The notes beneath the pieces are model-generated. The model did no database searches. It worked only from the letters and a program-made list of their open reading frames with translations, and was not told where the DNA came from. From contig NZ_JAHLPT010000004.1 in the NCBI RefSeq assembly GCF_018918025.1, forward strand, positions 62,001-126,000: DNA of 64,000 nucleotides, read 5' to 3'. The translations under genes were made by a program, and so were the position numbers. Positions 15,587-26,469 of the stretch are shown piece by piece. Source of the DNA: Oscillibacter sp. MSJ-31 (GTDB lineage Bacteria; Bacillota; Clostridia; Oscillospirales; Oscillospiraceae). The first letter of the stretch is position 1, and the number at the start of each line of letters is the position of its first letter.

Positions 15587-17056
15587 ATCGCATTATACCA
15601 TTTCCATGTAGATCAGATCAAACGCAGCGAGGGGCAATCGGTTGTGGCATCTGCCGCCTATCGCTCCGGTGAAAAACTGCACAGCGAGTATTACGGTGAG
15701 GACAGCGACTATACCAACAAGGGCGGTGTAATTTGTTCGGAAATCTTTCTGCCGCCCCATGTGCCAAGAGAGTACGCAGACAGAGAAACCTTATGGAACG
15801 CCGTTGAGAAAGTGGAGAAAGGAAAGAAAGCACAGCTCGTCTACAGCTTCGATATTTCCTTTCAGAATGAATTTACCCAGGAAGAAAACATTGCCCTCGC
15901 AAGACAATTCCTCACCGAGCATTTTGTCAGCCGTGGCATGGTGGTGGATTTCGCCGTTCACGAACCTGAGAAAGAAGAAGGCGGCATCAATAATCCCCAC
16001 TTCCACTTCATGTGCCCTATTCGTCCCATCGAGCAGAACGGCAAATGGGGATTGAAGCAAAAACGAGAATATGTGCTTGACGAAACCGGCAACCGTATTC
16101 CCGACGGCAAAGGCGATTATGTGTTCAATGCTGTCCCTACTACAGATTGGGGTTCGGCTGATACCTTGGAGTTCTGGCGTGAGCAATGGGCGGTGATGTG
16201 CAACGCCAAGTTTGAAGAAAAAGGCTTGGATGTTCGCATCGACCACCGCAGCTATGAACGCCAAGGCGTGGAGCTACTGCCCACCCGACACGAAGGCCCG
16301 ACAGTCCGAGCCATGGAAAAGAAAGGCATCAAGACCGAAAAGGGCGAGTTCAATCGCTGGATCAGAAGAACCAATGCCTTTATTCGTGATCTGCGAAAAA
16401 GTCTGTCGGCCCTGTTGGAGACTATCAAAGAAATCAAGGCAGAACTGGATAAGCCGCAATCCGAGCCGGTCATCATTCCGCTTCAAAGATATTTTGATAT
16501 GCGCAACGCCAAAGCCTATTCCCAGACGGCCAGGGTCAACAATCTGAAAGAACTGAATAACATGGCGAACTACCTCAAAGCCCATGAGATTTACACCATC
16601 GAGGATTTGGAAAGTCGGGTATCCGACTTGAAGAACAGCGTGGATGAATTGAAAGTCACCATGGATAAGGAAGTTGCCCGCATGAAAGAAATCCGCAAGG
16701 TTCCCGAATACCCTTCCATCCTAAGAGATCTGAAACCGATTGTAGACAGCTTACAGAAAATCAAGTTCGACAAGGCGAAGGCGAAGTACAAAGCCGAGCA
16801 CGAAAAGGAATTGAAGCACTATTACGCTGTGAAACGAAAGCTCTTGGAGGTATGCCCCGACGGCAAGCACGATCAAAAACTTTTGGACAAGGAGTATGCA
16901 GCGCTTGAAAAGGCTCACGCAGAAACTTATGCAACGTTCAAAGCTATCCGTGAGGAACACCAGCAGCTTTATCACATTCACTCCTGCGTGGAAAAAGGAT
17001 GCCTTGTCGAGCAGACCCATCAGAAGAAAGATCACCGCAAGCAGGAAGAACGATAA
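15587..17056 (+). CDS. mobA: MobA/MobL family relaxase, start codon non-canonical
   Basis: The protein of about 489 aa nicks oriT and stays bound to the transferred strand. N-terminal motifs are clear: ALYHFHVDQIKRSEGQS, VASAAYRSGEKL and the metal-binding HFHFM in NNPHFHFMCPIRP; the C-terminal half is coiled-coil-rich. There is no ATG, GTG or TTG at the family start. ATC (15587) lies 7 nt after GGAGG, where relatives carry MALYHFHV; ATA (15581) is the other in-frame option. The first in-frame ATG is more than 100 codons later and would remove the catalytic motifs. Either a rare start codon is used or the gene is translationally crippled. Confidence 0.85.
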   Translation: MALYHFHVDQIKRSEGQSVVASAAYRSGEKLHSEYYGEDSDYTNKGGVICSEIFLPPHVPREYADRETLWNAVEKVEKGKKAQLVYSFDISFQNEFTQEENIALARQFLTEHFVSRGMVVDFAVHEPEKEEGGINNPHFHFMCPIRPIEQNGKWGLKQKREYVLDETGNRIPDGKGDYVFNAVPTTDWGSADTLEFWREQWAVMCNAKFEEKGLDVRIDHRSYERQGVELLPTRHEGPTVRAMEKKGIKTEKGEFNRWIRRTNAFIRDLRKSLSALLETIKEIKAELDKPQSEPVIIPLQRYFDMRNAKAYSQTARVNNLKELNNMANYLKAHEIYTIEDLESRVSDLKNSVDELKVTMDKEVARMKEIRKVPEYPSILRDLKPIVDSLQKIKFDKAKAKYKAEHEKELKHYYAVKRKLLEVCPDGKHDQKLLDKEYAALEKAHAETYATFKAIREEHQQLYHIHSCVEKGCLVEQTHQKKDHRKQEER

Positions 17057-17100
17057 TTCCTTCCCTTCGATTCCATTCCAAAACAAGAAAGGGTGATTAA

Positions 17101-19043
<1,943 letters not shown>

Positions 19044-19073
19044 TTACTCATGCCGCTTCCCGAAAACATTTTT

Positions 19074-19089
19074 ATACTGTTTTATTGGA
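19074..19089 (-). repeat. Right terminal inverted repeat of the transposon
   Basis: ATACTGTTTTATTGGA is the inverse of 8466-8481 with one mismatch, 8 bp inside the right GA junction. Confidence 0.8.
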
Positions 19090-19099
19090 CCGCTCCTGA

Positions 19100-19114
19100 A
19101 GGTCGGTGCTTTTT
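19100..19114. terminator. Right half of the split terminator
   Basis: GTCGGTGC followed by five T pairs with the arm at 8448-8455. In the inserted state neither half can form the hairpin, so murA and the small membrane gene have lost their shared terminator. Confidence 0.85.
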
Positions 19115-19125
19115 CCTTTTATAGT

Positions 19126-20418
19126 TCAGCCGATCTGGCGGATGGGCGGCTCGTCGTTTTCCTCCACGCAGTCGATCCTCGCGCCGAGGGCGCGGAGCTT
19201 GCCGATGATGTCCTCATACCCGCGCTCGATATACTGCACGTTCGTGATCTCGCTCACGCCGTCCGCGGCGAGCGCGGCGATGAGCATAGCGGCTCCCGCG
19301 CGCAGGTCGTAGGCTTGAATGTTGGCAGGGGTGAGCTTTTCCACGCCCTCGACGATGGCGGTGCGGCCCTCGACGCGGATCTGCGCGCCCATGCGCGTGA
19401 GCTCGCCGACGTAGCGGTAGCGGCTGTCCCACACGCCCTCGGTGACGGTGCTGGTGCCGCTCGCCAGCGCGAGCACGGTGGTGATCTGCGGCTGCATATC
19501 CGTCGGGAAGCCGGGGTAGGGCAGCGTTTTGACATTGGCGTGGCGCAGCTCGCCGCTGCGGCGGACGATCAGATCGTCGTCCTGCTCCTCGACCTCCACG
19601 CCCATCTCCTGCAGCTTTGCGGTGATGCAGTCCATGTGCTTGGGGATGATGCCGCGCACGCGGATCTGTCCGCCCGTGGCGGCAACGGCCGCCATGTAGG
19701 TGCCCGCCTCGATCTGGTCGGGGATGATGGCGTAGGCGCCGCCGTGCAGCCGCTCCACGCCCGCGACGCGGATGGTGTCGGTGCCGGCGCCCTTGACGTC
19801 CGCGCCCATGGAGTTGAGGAAGTTGGCGAGATCGACGATGTGCGGTTCCTTCGCCGCATTTTCGATGACGGTCGTGCCGTCCGCCAGAGCCGCGGCCATC
19901 ATGATGTTCATGGTCGCGCCGACGGAGACCACGTCGAGATAAATGTTCGCGCCCTTCATGCGCCCGCCCTCGGCGGCGGCGCAGATATAGTCGCCCTCGC
20001 GCACGGTCGCGCCCATGGCGGCAAAGCCCTTGACGTGCTGGTCGATGGGGCGGGTGCCGCCGAAGTTGCAGCCGCCGGGCATGGAGACCTCGGCCTCGCC
20101 GAAGCGGCCGAGCAGCGCGCCGATGAGATAGTAGCTCGCGCGCAGCTTGTGCGCCAGCTCCTGCGGGGCGCGGGTGGTGACGATGTGGCGGCAGTCAAGC
20201 TCCACGTCGCTGCGGTTGAGCACACGGACCTTCGCACCGAGCTGCTCGAGGATCTTCAGCAGCACGGTCACGTCGCTGATCTGGGGGATATTCTCGATGC
20301 GGCACACGCCGTCCACCAGAAGGGCGGCGGGCAGGATAGCAACAGCGGCGTTTTTCGCGCCGCTGATATGGACTTCGCCGAAGAGCGGAGAGCCGCCCTG
20401 AACGATATACTTGGTCAT
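19126..20418 (-). CDS. murA: UDP-N-acetylglucosamine 1-carboxyvinyltransferase
   Basis: This 430-aa enzyme has the usual MurA length and catalyses the first committed step of peptidoglycan synthesis, adding enolpyruvate from PEP to UDP-GlcNAc. Motifs: SGAKNAAVAILPAALL with the conserved KN pair near residues 22-23; MPGGCNFGGTRPIDQHVKG with the active-site cysteine targeted by fosfomycin; YPGFPTDMQPQ; and a C-terminal RAGAAMLIAALAADG. It lies downstream of the walRK-yycHI genes and has its own promoter at 20528-20555. Its transcription end is now disrupted by the transposon 27 bp past its stop. Confidence 0.95.
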   Translation of the reverse strand: MTKYIVQGGSPLFGEVHISGAKNAAVAILPAALLVDGVCRIENIPQISDVTVLLKILEQLGAKVRVLNRSDVELDCRHIVTTRAPQELAHKLRASYYLIGALLGRFGEAEVSMPGGCNFGGTRPIDQHVKGFAAMGATVREGDYICAAAEGGRMKGANIYLDVVSVGATMNIMMAAALADGTTVIENAAKEPHIVDLANFLNSMGADVKGAGTDTIRVAGVERLHGGAYAIIPDQIEAGTYMAAVAATGGQIRVRGIIPKHMDCITAKLQEMGVEVEEQDDDLIVRRSGELRHANVKTLPYPGFPTDMQPQITTVLALASGTSTVTEGVWDSRYRYVGELTRMGAQIRVEGRTAIVEGVEKLTPANIQAYDLRAGAAMLIAALAADGVSEITNVQYIERGYEDIIGKLRALGARIDCVEENDEPPIRQIG

Positions 20419-20527
20419 GAGGACACCTCATTGCTTCAATATTTCACAGGAAGAAAAGCGGCCGTGCGGCGCGGGCGCGATGCGCTCCGGATGCCATACG
20501 CCGATAGTATTCACATAATACAGCTAC

Positions 20528-20555
20528 AGTATACCAGAAAATCCGGAAAAAGCAA
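20528..20555 (-). promoter_or_regulatory. Probable promoter for murA
   Basis: On the minus strand TTGCTT and TATACT are separated by 16 bp, about 110 bp upstream of the murA start. Confidence 0.5.
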
Positions 20556-20596
20556 TCCCTTTTCTTTTTGATTTATCTTGCAGAACAAACGCATTT

Positions 20597-21418
20597 TTAT
20601 GCCGAAACGCGGGAGACCTCGCCGGAAATGATGTTGACATAATAACTGTAAACGTCAGTGTCCACGCGCAGCACGGGCACGAGCTGGAGAGGCGCGGAGG
20701 TCGTGCTCTGCACCAGGTAGCCTGCGGAGAGCCAGGTGATCCCGGTGCACACCGCGCCGGAGGCGTTGCGGTAGTCGAGAAAGCGGACCAGCGCGGTCAC
20801 GGCGTCGAGCGCCGTTTCGCCGCTCTCGCTCGTGTCAATGGGCGGGAGGAAGGTGCCGGTGACCGTGGTGAGGGTGCTGCCGGAGAAGGTGAAGATGAGC
20901 GAGGCGTTGCAGACCTCCAGCTCGCCGACAAAGCGCGAGGCGGTGACGACCGTGCGCGCGCTGTCGCTGAGGACATCAAAGGTGCGGTAGCCGAGGGGGA
21001 CGCAGAGGTCGGCGCAGAATTCCGCGGGATCGTCCACCGCGCGGCTGACGGCGGCCTCCAGCGCGCCGCCGGAGCGGATGAGGCAGGAGCCGCTGTTGAG
21101 TCCGTCGGAGCTGTAGTAGCGGTAGATGCCGCCGCCGGAGTCGATGGAGGTGACGGAGCCGATGATGCCCTCGGCGAGGGCCTGCTCGGCAGCCAGATCG
21201 CGCGCGGGCTGAACGCTCAGCACCGTGTCGGGCAGACCGTCGAGCAGCGCGCTGTCGAAGGCGATGCCGTCGGCGTTAAAGAGCGCGGTGAGCTGCGCGA
21301 CGGAGCGCTCGTGGGCGGCGTTCTCCTCCGCGCGGCGGGAGAAGAGGAGGACGAGCAGAAAGGCGTTGGCGAGCAGCAGGATAAGAATGACGATGTTCTT
21401 GAGCCGTGCGGTGTTCAT
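20597..21418 (-). CDS. yycI: YycI/WalI-like membrane-anchored regulator
   Basis: This 273-aa protein has a short cytoplasmic N-terminus, one membrane helix (IVILILLLANAFLLVLLF, residues 9-26) and an extracytoplasmic remainder. The C-terminal YSYYVNIISGEVSRVSA resembles the YycI/PepSY-like end. With YycH it restrains the WalK kinase. Sequence conservation is low, so the call rests largely on topology and its fixed place behind walRK and yycH. Confidence 0.75.
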   Translation of the reverse strand: MNTARLKNIVILILLLANAFLLVLLFSRRAEENAAHERSVAQLTALFNADGIAFDSALLDGLPDTVLSVQPARDLAAEQALAEGIIGSVTSIDSGGGIYRYYSSDGLNSGSCLIRSGGALEAAVSRAVDDPAEFCADLCVPLGYRTFDVLSDSARTVVTASRFVGELEVCNASLIFTFSGSTLTTVTGTFLPPIDTSESGETALDAVTALVRFLDYRNASGAVCTGITWLSAGYLVQSTTSAPLQLVPVLRVDTDVYSYYVNIISGEVSRVSA

Positions 21419-21442
21419 GGGCGTCCTCCTTTCCGAAAGAGA

Positions 21443-22747
21443 TCAGTCGGCGATCCAGCTCGCGCCGACGCTGTCGCCGTAGGAGTCAATGTAGGCGACG
21501 GTCAGCTCGCAGCCGGGGTAGCGCTGCGCGATGGCGCGCGAGAGCGCGAGCGGCAGCAGCAGGGAATCGCGCTCGGTGAGTGTATAGCGCCGCAGGCGCA
21601 GGGAGAAAGCGGTGATGCTCTGCCCCTCGATGCGGACCTCGGCAGCGTGGGAGCCGTCGGCGAAGCGGATGGGCGTGCCGCCGGCCATATAGTCGAAGAA
21701 AACGGTCGCGCCGTCGTCGTCATCGGACTCGATGCCGCTGAGGAAAAGCGCGGCATCGCCGATGCGGCCCTGCGTGAGCGCGCCGATCAGACCGCGTGCG
21801 GCGGCGCAGAGCTCGGCGCGGGAGATGTGCGCGGCGTCCGCCGCGGCGACGGCAAAGAGGGAGCCGTCCTCCGCCGCTCCGCCGCTGTAGGAGAGCGTAC
21901 CGTCCGTGTGAAGGTAGAGCTTGCGCTGGCCCTCGATGACGACCTCCGTGCCGGAGGATTCGATGTAGCGGTCCTTGGTGTGAGGGTTGAACTCGGCGCG
22001 GCGCAGCAGCTCCTCCGAGGGGTAATCGCTCAGGGCGTTCGCGGCGGAAAGCTCACGGCGCGCGCTCACGCTGTCGAATACGAGCGTGTAGGGCGAAAGA
22101 GAGGCGTATTCCTCGCCGAGCGAGCGGGCGAAGTCGGCGTTGCCGCCGTCCTGCGATTCCAGATATTCCTTGACCGACGCGGCGCTCACCGCGGTCGAAA
22201 AGCGGTAGACGCCCTGCCTCGTGTCCTGCAGGTACAGCGTGGCGGTGTCCTCGCCGTCAAGGCTCAGAAGGCAGCGGCGCACGTCGAGCTGCCGCGCGGT
22301 GGGGGACTGCACGCCCAGCCGCGCCGAGAGGACCTCAAGCGGCAGGTCGCAGGCGAAGGCAAAGTAAAGACCGGAGCCGTCCAGCGCCGAGAGGAAGGTG
22401 TTCTCAGAAACGGATGAGATGCCGCGGGCCGAACCGATGGCCTCGCCGAGAAACGAGCCGACGGTCTCAAAGGCGTCGTCCGCGGTCGTCAGCGCGTCAA
22501 GCCCGCTGCGGATGAAGTCGTTGCTCTGCACGATGCGCACCGGCACCGCGAGCGCGGCGAGGGAGTCCGGCTCCTCCGCGGCGGAGGTCTGCCGGTCGGT
22601 GAACCAGCCGCGCACGGTCGAGGCGATCGTTGTATCGCCCGCGTCGCCGAACAGCGGCGTCTGCACGAGCAGAAAAAGGAAGGAGAGCGAGAGCACGGCG
22701 ATGGCGAGGTTTTGCAGCCGGTCGAGGAGCTTGGCTTTCTTATCCAT
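21443..22747 (-). CDS. yycH: YycH/WalH-like membrane-anchored regulator
   Basis: This 434-aa protein has one N-terminal membrane helix (LAIAVLSLSFLFLLVQTPLF, residues about 12-31) and a large extracytoplasmic domain. The C-terminal YPGCELTVAYIDSYGDSVGASW lies in the YycH two-domain fold region. It overlaps walK by 8 nt and precedes yycI, the standard WalRKHI order. It is expected to bind WalK with YycI and set kinase output; identification is by context and topology more than by motif. Confidence 0.75.
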   Translation of the reverse strand: MDKKAKLLDRLQNLAIAVLSLSFLFLLVQTPLFGDAGDTTIASTVRGWFTDRQTSAAEEPDSLAALAVPVRIVQSNDFIRSGLDALTTADDAFETVGSFLGEAIGSARGISSVSENTFLSALDGSGLYFAFACDLPLEVLSARLGVQSPTARQLDVRRCLLSLDGEDTATLYLQDTRQGVYRFSTAVSAASVKEYLESQDGGNADFARSLGEEYASLSPYTLVFDSVSARRELSAANALSDYPSEELLRRAEFNPHTKDRYIESSGTEVVIEGQRKLYLHTDGTLSYSGGAAEDGSLFAVAAADAAHISRAELCAAARGLIGALTQGRIGDAALFLSGIESDDDDGATVFFDYMAGGTPIRFADGSHAAEVRIEGQSITAFSLRLRRYTLTERDSLLLPLALSRAIAQRYPGCELTVAYIDSYGDSVGASWIAD

Positions 22748-24530
22748 TGCCGCCCTCCTGCGCGCCGCCCACCTCGCTCTGGCGGATGGGCAGCTCGAGC
22801 CGCACGGTCGTGCCGGGGCCCTCGCGGTCCACGAGGGAGAGGGTGCCGTTATGGCGCTGGACGATCTCGGTGGCGATGGACAGGCCGAGACCCGTGCCGC
22901 CGGATTCGCGCGAGCGCGCCTTATCGACGCGGTAGAAGCGCTCGAAGATGCGGCTGCGGTCGGCCTTCGGGATGCCGATGCCGTCGTCCGCGACCTCCAT
23001 CCAGACCCTCTCGCCCACGGTGCCGGCGGTGACGCGGATGTGGCCGCCGTCGGGCGTGTACTTCACGGCGTTGCCGAGCACGTTGAGCATGACCTGCTCG
23101 ATGCGCCCGCGGTCGCCCATGATCATGGGGAGATCATGGTAGTCGTGCGTCAGCTCGTGGCCGTGGCGGCGCGCCTCCAGCTCGATGGAGCGCAGCACGG
23201 AGTCGATGGCCGCGCCGAAGTCGAAGCGCGCCATGTTCATCTCGCTTCGCCCGCTGTCGAGCCGCGAGAGCGTGAGCAGGTCCTGCACGATGTGGGTCAT
23301 GCGGTCGGACTCGTTGATGACGATGTCGAGGAAGCTGTTTTCCAGCTCGCGCGGCAGCTCGTCGCCCGCGTCGCGGATGGTCTCGGCGTAGGAGCGGATG
23401 TTCGTGAGCGGGGTGCGCAGCTCGTGGGAGACGTTCGCCACGAACTCGCGGCGGCGCTCCTCGGCCTTGCGCTGCTGCGTGACGTCATGGAGCACGACGA
23501 GCACGCCGCCGCGCTCTTCATCGGAAAAGGGCGCGAAGTACAGCTCGACCGTGCGCTCGCCGACCGTCAGCTCAGAGGCGACAAAGTCGCTGCGCTGCAT
23601 GGCCATCACCTTTTCAAAGGGGCACAGCGGCTCGAAGAGGTCGGCGTAGACGCACTCATCCGCGCTGCGGCCCAAAAGCTCGCTCGCGGCGGGGTTGCAG
23701 TGGATGAGCGCGCCGTCGCGGTCGTAGGCGACCACGCCGTCGGTCATGTGGAGAAAGAGCGTGTCGAGCTTGTTGCGCTCGTCCTCCACCGCCTCGAGCG
23801 TGGAGTGCAGCACGCTTGCCATGTCGTTGAACGTGGTGGTGAGGATGCCGATCTCGTCGGTGGAGTCGACCTCGAGCTTTTCGCTGAAGTCGCCGCTTGC
23901 CACGCGCTCGGCGCCCTCGGTCAGCTTTTCGATGGGATTGATCATCGTTTTGCTCAGCAGGAAGCTCAGCAGCACGGAGATCAGAAGACCCACGAGCAGC
24001 GCCTGCAGAATGATGATGAGCAGCTCGCTGTTGAGGCTGGAGACCGTGCTGCGGTTGTCGCGGATGTAGATGATATAGCTGTTGTCGCCGCCGGAGATGG
24101 GGATGGCAACGTCCATGTAGCCGGCCGCGATGTCGCTCTCGTCGCCGACCTGTCCGTTGCGGGCGGTGAGGAGATTCGCGGTCTGCTCGAGCTTTTCGCC
24201 GCCGAGCTCGTCGCTCGCGGCGAGGCATTCGCCGCTCGCGGCGTCGAGAATGTAGTAGTTGCGGCTGCGCGAGTCGATGCCGAGCGTACCGGAATAGGTC
24301 TCGAGCATGGACTGCATGACCGCCACGCCGCCCTCCTGCGCGGCCTCGGCGCGCAGGGAGTTGACGAAGTCGGCGTTGCTCTCGCCGAAGGTCTCGCCCA
24401 TCTGCGAGTAGAAGTCGTCAATGAAGAAGTTGGTCACGCTGGTCATCAGGAACGCGCCCACCACCGCCATGAGCGAGGTGATGAGCAGCAGCATGATGAG
24501 CACTAATTTCATGTGCAGCGAGCGGAACAC
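22740..24530 (-). CDS. walK: Sensor histidine kinase WalK
   Basis: This 596-aa kinase has the full WalK layout: first membrane helix at residues about 7-30, an extracytoplasmic sensor domain to about 165, second helix LLIIILQALLVGLLISVLLSFLL, HAMP (INPIEKLTEGAERVASGDFS), PAS (DGVVAYDRDGALIHCNPAASELLG), HisKA with FVANVSHELRTPL (phospho-acceptor His near residue 368) and HATPase (NVLGNAVKYTPDGG, VADDGIGIP, GTGLGLSIA). It senses cell-wall state and phosphorylates WalR. It lies 33 nt after walR and overlaps yycH. Confidence 0.93.
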   Translation of the reverse strand: MFRSLHMKLVLIMLLLITSLMAVVGAFLMTSVTNFFIDDFYSQMGETFGESNADFVNSLRAEAAQEGGVAVMQSMLETYSGTLGIDSRSRNYYILDAASGECLAASDELGGEKLEQTANLLTARNGQVGDESDIAAGYMDVAIPISGGDNSYIIYIRDNRSTVSSLNSELLIIILQALLVGLLISVLLSFLLSKTMINPIEKLTEGAERVASGDFSEKLEVDSTDEIGILTTTFNDMASVLHSTLEAVEDERNKLDTLFLHMTDGVVAYDRDGALIHCNPAASELLGRSADECVYADLFEPLCPFEKVMAMQRSDFVASELTVGERTVELYFAPFSDEERGGVLVVLHDVTQQRKAEERRREFVANVSHELRTPLTNIRSYAETIRDAGDELPRELENSFLDIVINESDRMTHIVQDLLTLSRLDSGRSEMNMARFDFGAAIDSVLRSIELEARRHGHELTHDYHDLPMIMGDRGRIEQVMLNVLGNAVKYTPDGGHIRVTAGTVGERVWMEVADDGIGIPKADRSRIFERFYRVDKARSRESGGTGLGLSIATEIVQRHNGTLSLVDREGPGTTVRLELPIRQSEVGGAQEGGNG

Positions 24531-24563
24531 GGCAAAGCCTCCCTTCTGTCCGGATGGGGAAGA

Positions 24564-25274
24564 TCACAGCGTGGAATAATAGTAGCCCACGCCGCGGCGG
24601 GTGAGGATGTAGCGCGGCGAGGCGGGATCGTCCTCGATCTTCTCGCGCAGGCGGCGGACGGTGACGTCCACCGTGCGCACATCGTCGCCGACATAGCCGT
24701 AGTTCCACACCTGCTCCATCAGATCCACGCGGGAAAAGACCTTGTCGGGGTGGCTGGCGAGGAAGGTCAAAAGCTCGTACTCGCGCTGCGTCAGCTCGAT
24801 GGGCTTACCGTTCTTGAAGACCTGAAAGCTGTCCGTATTGATCGTCAGGGCGCCGCCCGCGCTCATGCCGCTCTCGGCGGCTGCGCCGGAGACCATCGCC
24901 GTGCGGCGGATGTTCGCCTTCACGCGGGCCATCAGCTCGCGCATGGAAAAGGGCTTGGTGATGTAGTCGTCCGCGCCGATCTCCAGGCCGAGGACCTTGT
25001 CCTCCTCCTCCTCGCGGGCGGTGAGAATGATGACAGGCACATTGTCGCCCTCAGCGCGCAGGGCGCGGCAGACGTCAAAGCCCATCATCTTCGGCATCAT
25101 CACGTCGAGCAGGATGAGGTCGGGCTTCTTCTCGCGCGCGAGCGCGAGACCTGCCTCGCCGTCGTAGGCCTCGAGCGTGGCGTAGCCCTCGCGCTGGAGG
25201 TTGAAGCGGACGATGTCCACGATGTTCTTCTCGTCCTCGACGATGAGGACGGTTTTTTTCGGCTCCATGCTCAT
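24564..25274 (-). CDS. walR: Response regulator WalR (OmpR family)
   Basis: This 236-aa protein has a receiver domain (VLIVEDEKNIV, phosphorylated Asp in LILLDVMMP near residue 56, Thr in ILTAREEE, Lys in ITKPFSMREL) and a winged-helix DNA-binding domain (ELTQREYELLTFLASHPDKVFSR ... RTVDVTVRRLREKIEDDP). It controls cell-wall hydrolases together with WalK. The start overlaps the Nudix gene stop by ATGA, so Nudix-walR-walK-yycH-yycI form one minus-strand unit. Confidence 0.93.
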   Translation of the reverse strand: MSMEPKKTVLIVEDEKNIVDIVRFNLQREGYATLEAYDGEAGLALAREKKPDLILLDVMMPKMMGFDVCRALRAEGDNVPVIILTAREEEEDKVLGLEIGADDYITKPFSMRELMARVKANIRRTAMVSGAAAESGMSAGGALTINTDSFQVFKNGKPIELTQREYELLTFLASHPDKVFSRVDLMEQVWNYGYVGDDVRTVDVTVRRLREKIEDDPASPRYILTRRGVGYYYSTL

Positions 25275-25822
25275 TTCTCCTCCTTTTTGCGTGTGCGCAG
25301 GGCGTAGACCTTCAGCACGCCCGCGACCGTCTTGCCGTCGCGGAGGTCGCCGGAGAGGCAGCGGTCGAGCAGCGCATCGAAGGGGACGCGCTCGAAGTTG
25401 ATGAACTCGTCCTCATCCGGGTGCTGGGAGCCGAAGGTCAGGCCCGTGGCCATGTAAAGGTGCAGTACCTCCGTGAAGCCGCCGGGGGAGGCGAGGATCT
25501 CGCCGAGGGGGGTGAGCGTCTCGCAGCTCGCGCCCGTTTCCTCGCTCAGCTCGCGCCGCGCGGCGGCGGCGGGGTCCTCCCCGCGCTCGAGCTTGCCGGC
25601 GGGGATTTCCTCGAGCACGGTCTGGAACGCATAGCGGTACTGCTTCACGGTCAGCACGTTGTCGTTCTCGTCGATGGCGACGACGGCGACGCCGCCGGGA
25701 TGGTCGATCACCTCGCGCGTGGTGAGATGGCCGTTGGGCAGCCGCACGGTGTCCACGCGCAGGTCGACGATGCGTCCGTGGAAAATTTCCTGACGGCTGA
25801 CAAATTCTTCATAGAGCTTCAT
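25271..25822 (-). CDS. Nudix hydrolase, ADP-ribose pyrophosphatase type
   Basis: This 183-aa protein has an intact Nudix box (GKLERGEDPAAAARRELSEETGA, matching G-x5-E-x7-REUxEExGU, residues about 93-115). Preceding VVDHPGGVAVVA-like and VLTVKQYRYAFQ segments are typical of ADP-ribose pyrophosphatases (YqkG/NudF). It hydrolyses ADP-ribose to AMP and ribose-5-phosphate. It is the first gene of the wal operon here and overlaps walR by 4 nt, an unusual partner for WalRK. Confidence 0.88.
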   Translation of the reverse strand: MKLYEEFVSRQEIFHGRIVDLRVDTVRLPNGHLTTREVIDHPGGVAVVAIDENDNVLTVKQYRYAFQTVLEEIPAGKLERGEDPAAAARRELSEETGASCETLTPLGEILASPGGFTEVLHLYMATGLTFGSQHPDEDEFINFERVPFDALLDRCLSGDLRDGKTVAGVLKVYALRTRKKEEK

Positions 25823-25860
25823 TATTTCGCCTTCTTTCGATTACATACCATGTCATAATA

Positions 25861-25866
25861 AGTATA
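25861..25866 (-). promoter_or_regulatory. Possible -10 element for the Nudix-wal operon
   Basis: TATACT on the minus strand lies about 40 bp upstream of the Nudix start. No good -35 is visible at 16-18 bp, so this promoter may need an activator or a different upstream element. Confidence 0.4.
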
Positions 25867-25925
25867 GCATAAGGCGCGGCGGATTGCTACCTCTATTTTG
25901 TCACATTACATTTTGGTTACAGCTC

Positions 25926-25954
25926 TTGTGCAGCGTGGAAAATCATGCTATACT
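25926..25954 (+). promoter_or_regulatory. SigA promoter for smpB
   Basis: TTGTGC (25926-25931) and TATACT (25949-25954) are separated by 17 bp, about 35 bp upstream of the smpB GTG start. Confidence 0.7.
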
Positions 25955-25989
25955 GTCATTCAGCTCCGGCGGAGAGGAGGTGCTGTGCC

Positions 25990-26451
25990 GTGGAGAAAAA
26001 GGGCATCAAGATCGCGGCGCAGAACCGCAAGGCCTATCACGATTACTTTGTGGAGGACCGTCTCGAGGCCGGTATCGAGCTTCGCGGGACGGAGGTCAAG
26101 TCCATCCGCGCCGGAACGCTCAACCTCAAGGACAGCTACTGCGTCGTGAAAAACGGTGAGGCCATGGTCTACTCCATGCACATCTCGCCCTACGACAAGG
26201 GCAACATCTTCAACCACGACCCCGACCGCCCCAAGAGGCTGCTGCTGCACAAGCGTGAGATCAACAAGCTCCACGCGCTCGTCAAGCAGGACGGCTACGC
26301 CCTCATCCCGCTCTCGGTCTATTTCAAGGACGCGCGCGTGAAGGTCGAGCTGGGCGTGTGCAAGGGCAAGAAGAACTACGACAAGCGCGAGGCATCCGCG
26401 CAGCGCGACGCGAAGCGCGAGATCGACCGCCACATGAAAAACTACCGCTGA
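25990..26451 (+). CDS. smpB: SsrA-binding protein SmpB
   Basis: This 153-aa protein binds tmRNA and brings it to stalled ribosomes. Conserved features: [13 protein letters not shown] at the N-terminus, [36 protein letters not shown], and the basic tail [23 protein letters not shown] that enters the decoding site. The GTG start at 25990 was chosen for the family length and the GAGGAGG site 9 nt upstream. Its partner tmRNA lies 1.7 kb downstream. Confidence 0.95.
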   Translation: MEKKGIKIAAQNRKAYHDYFVEDRLEAGIELRGTEVKSIRAGTLNLKDSYCVVKNGEAMVYSMHISPYDKGNIFNHDPDRPKRLLLHKREINKLHALVKQDGYALIPLSVYFKDARVKVELGVCKGKKNYDKREASAQRDAKREIDRHMKNYR

Positions 26452-26469
26452 AAACGGAGAAGCGAAGCG

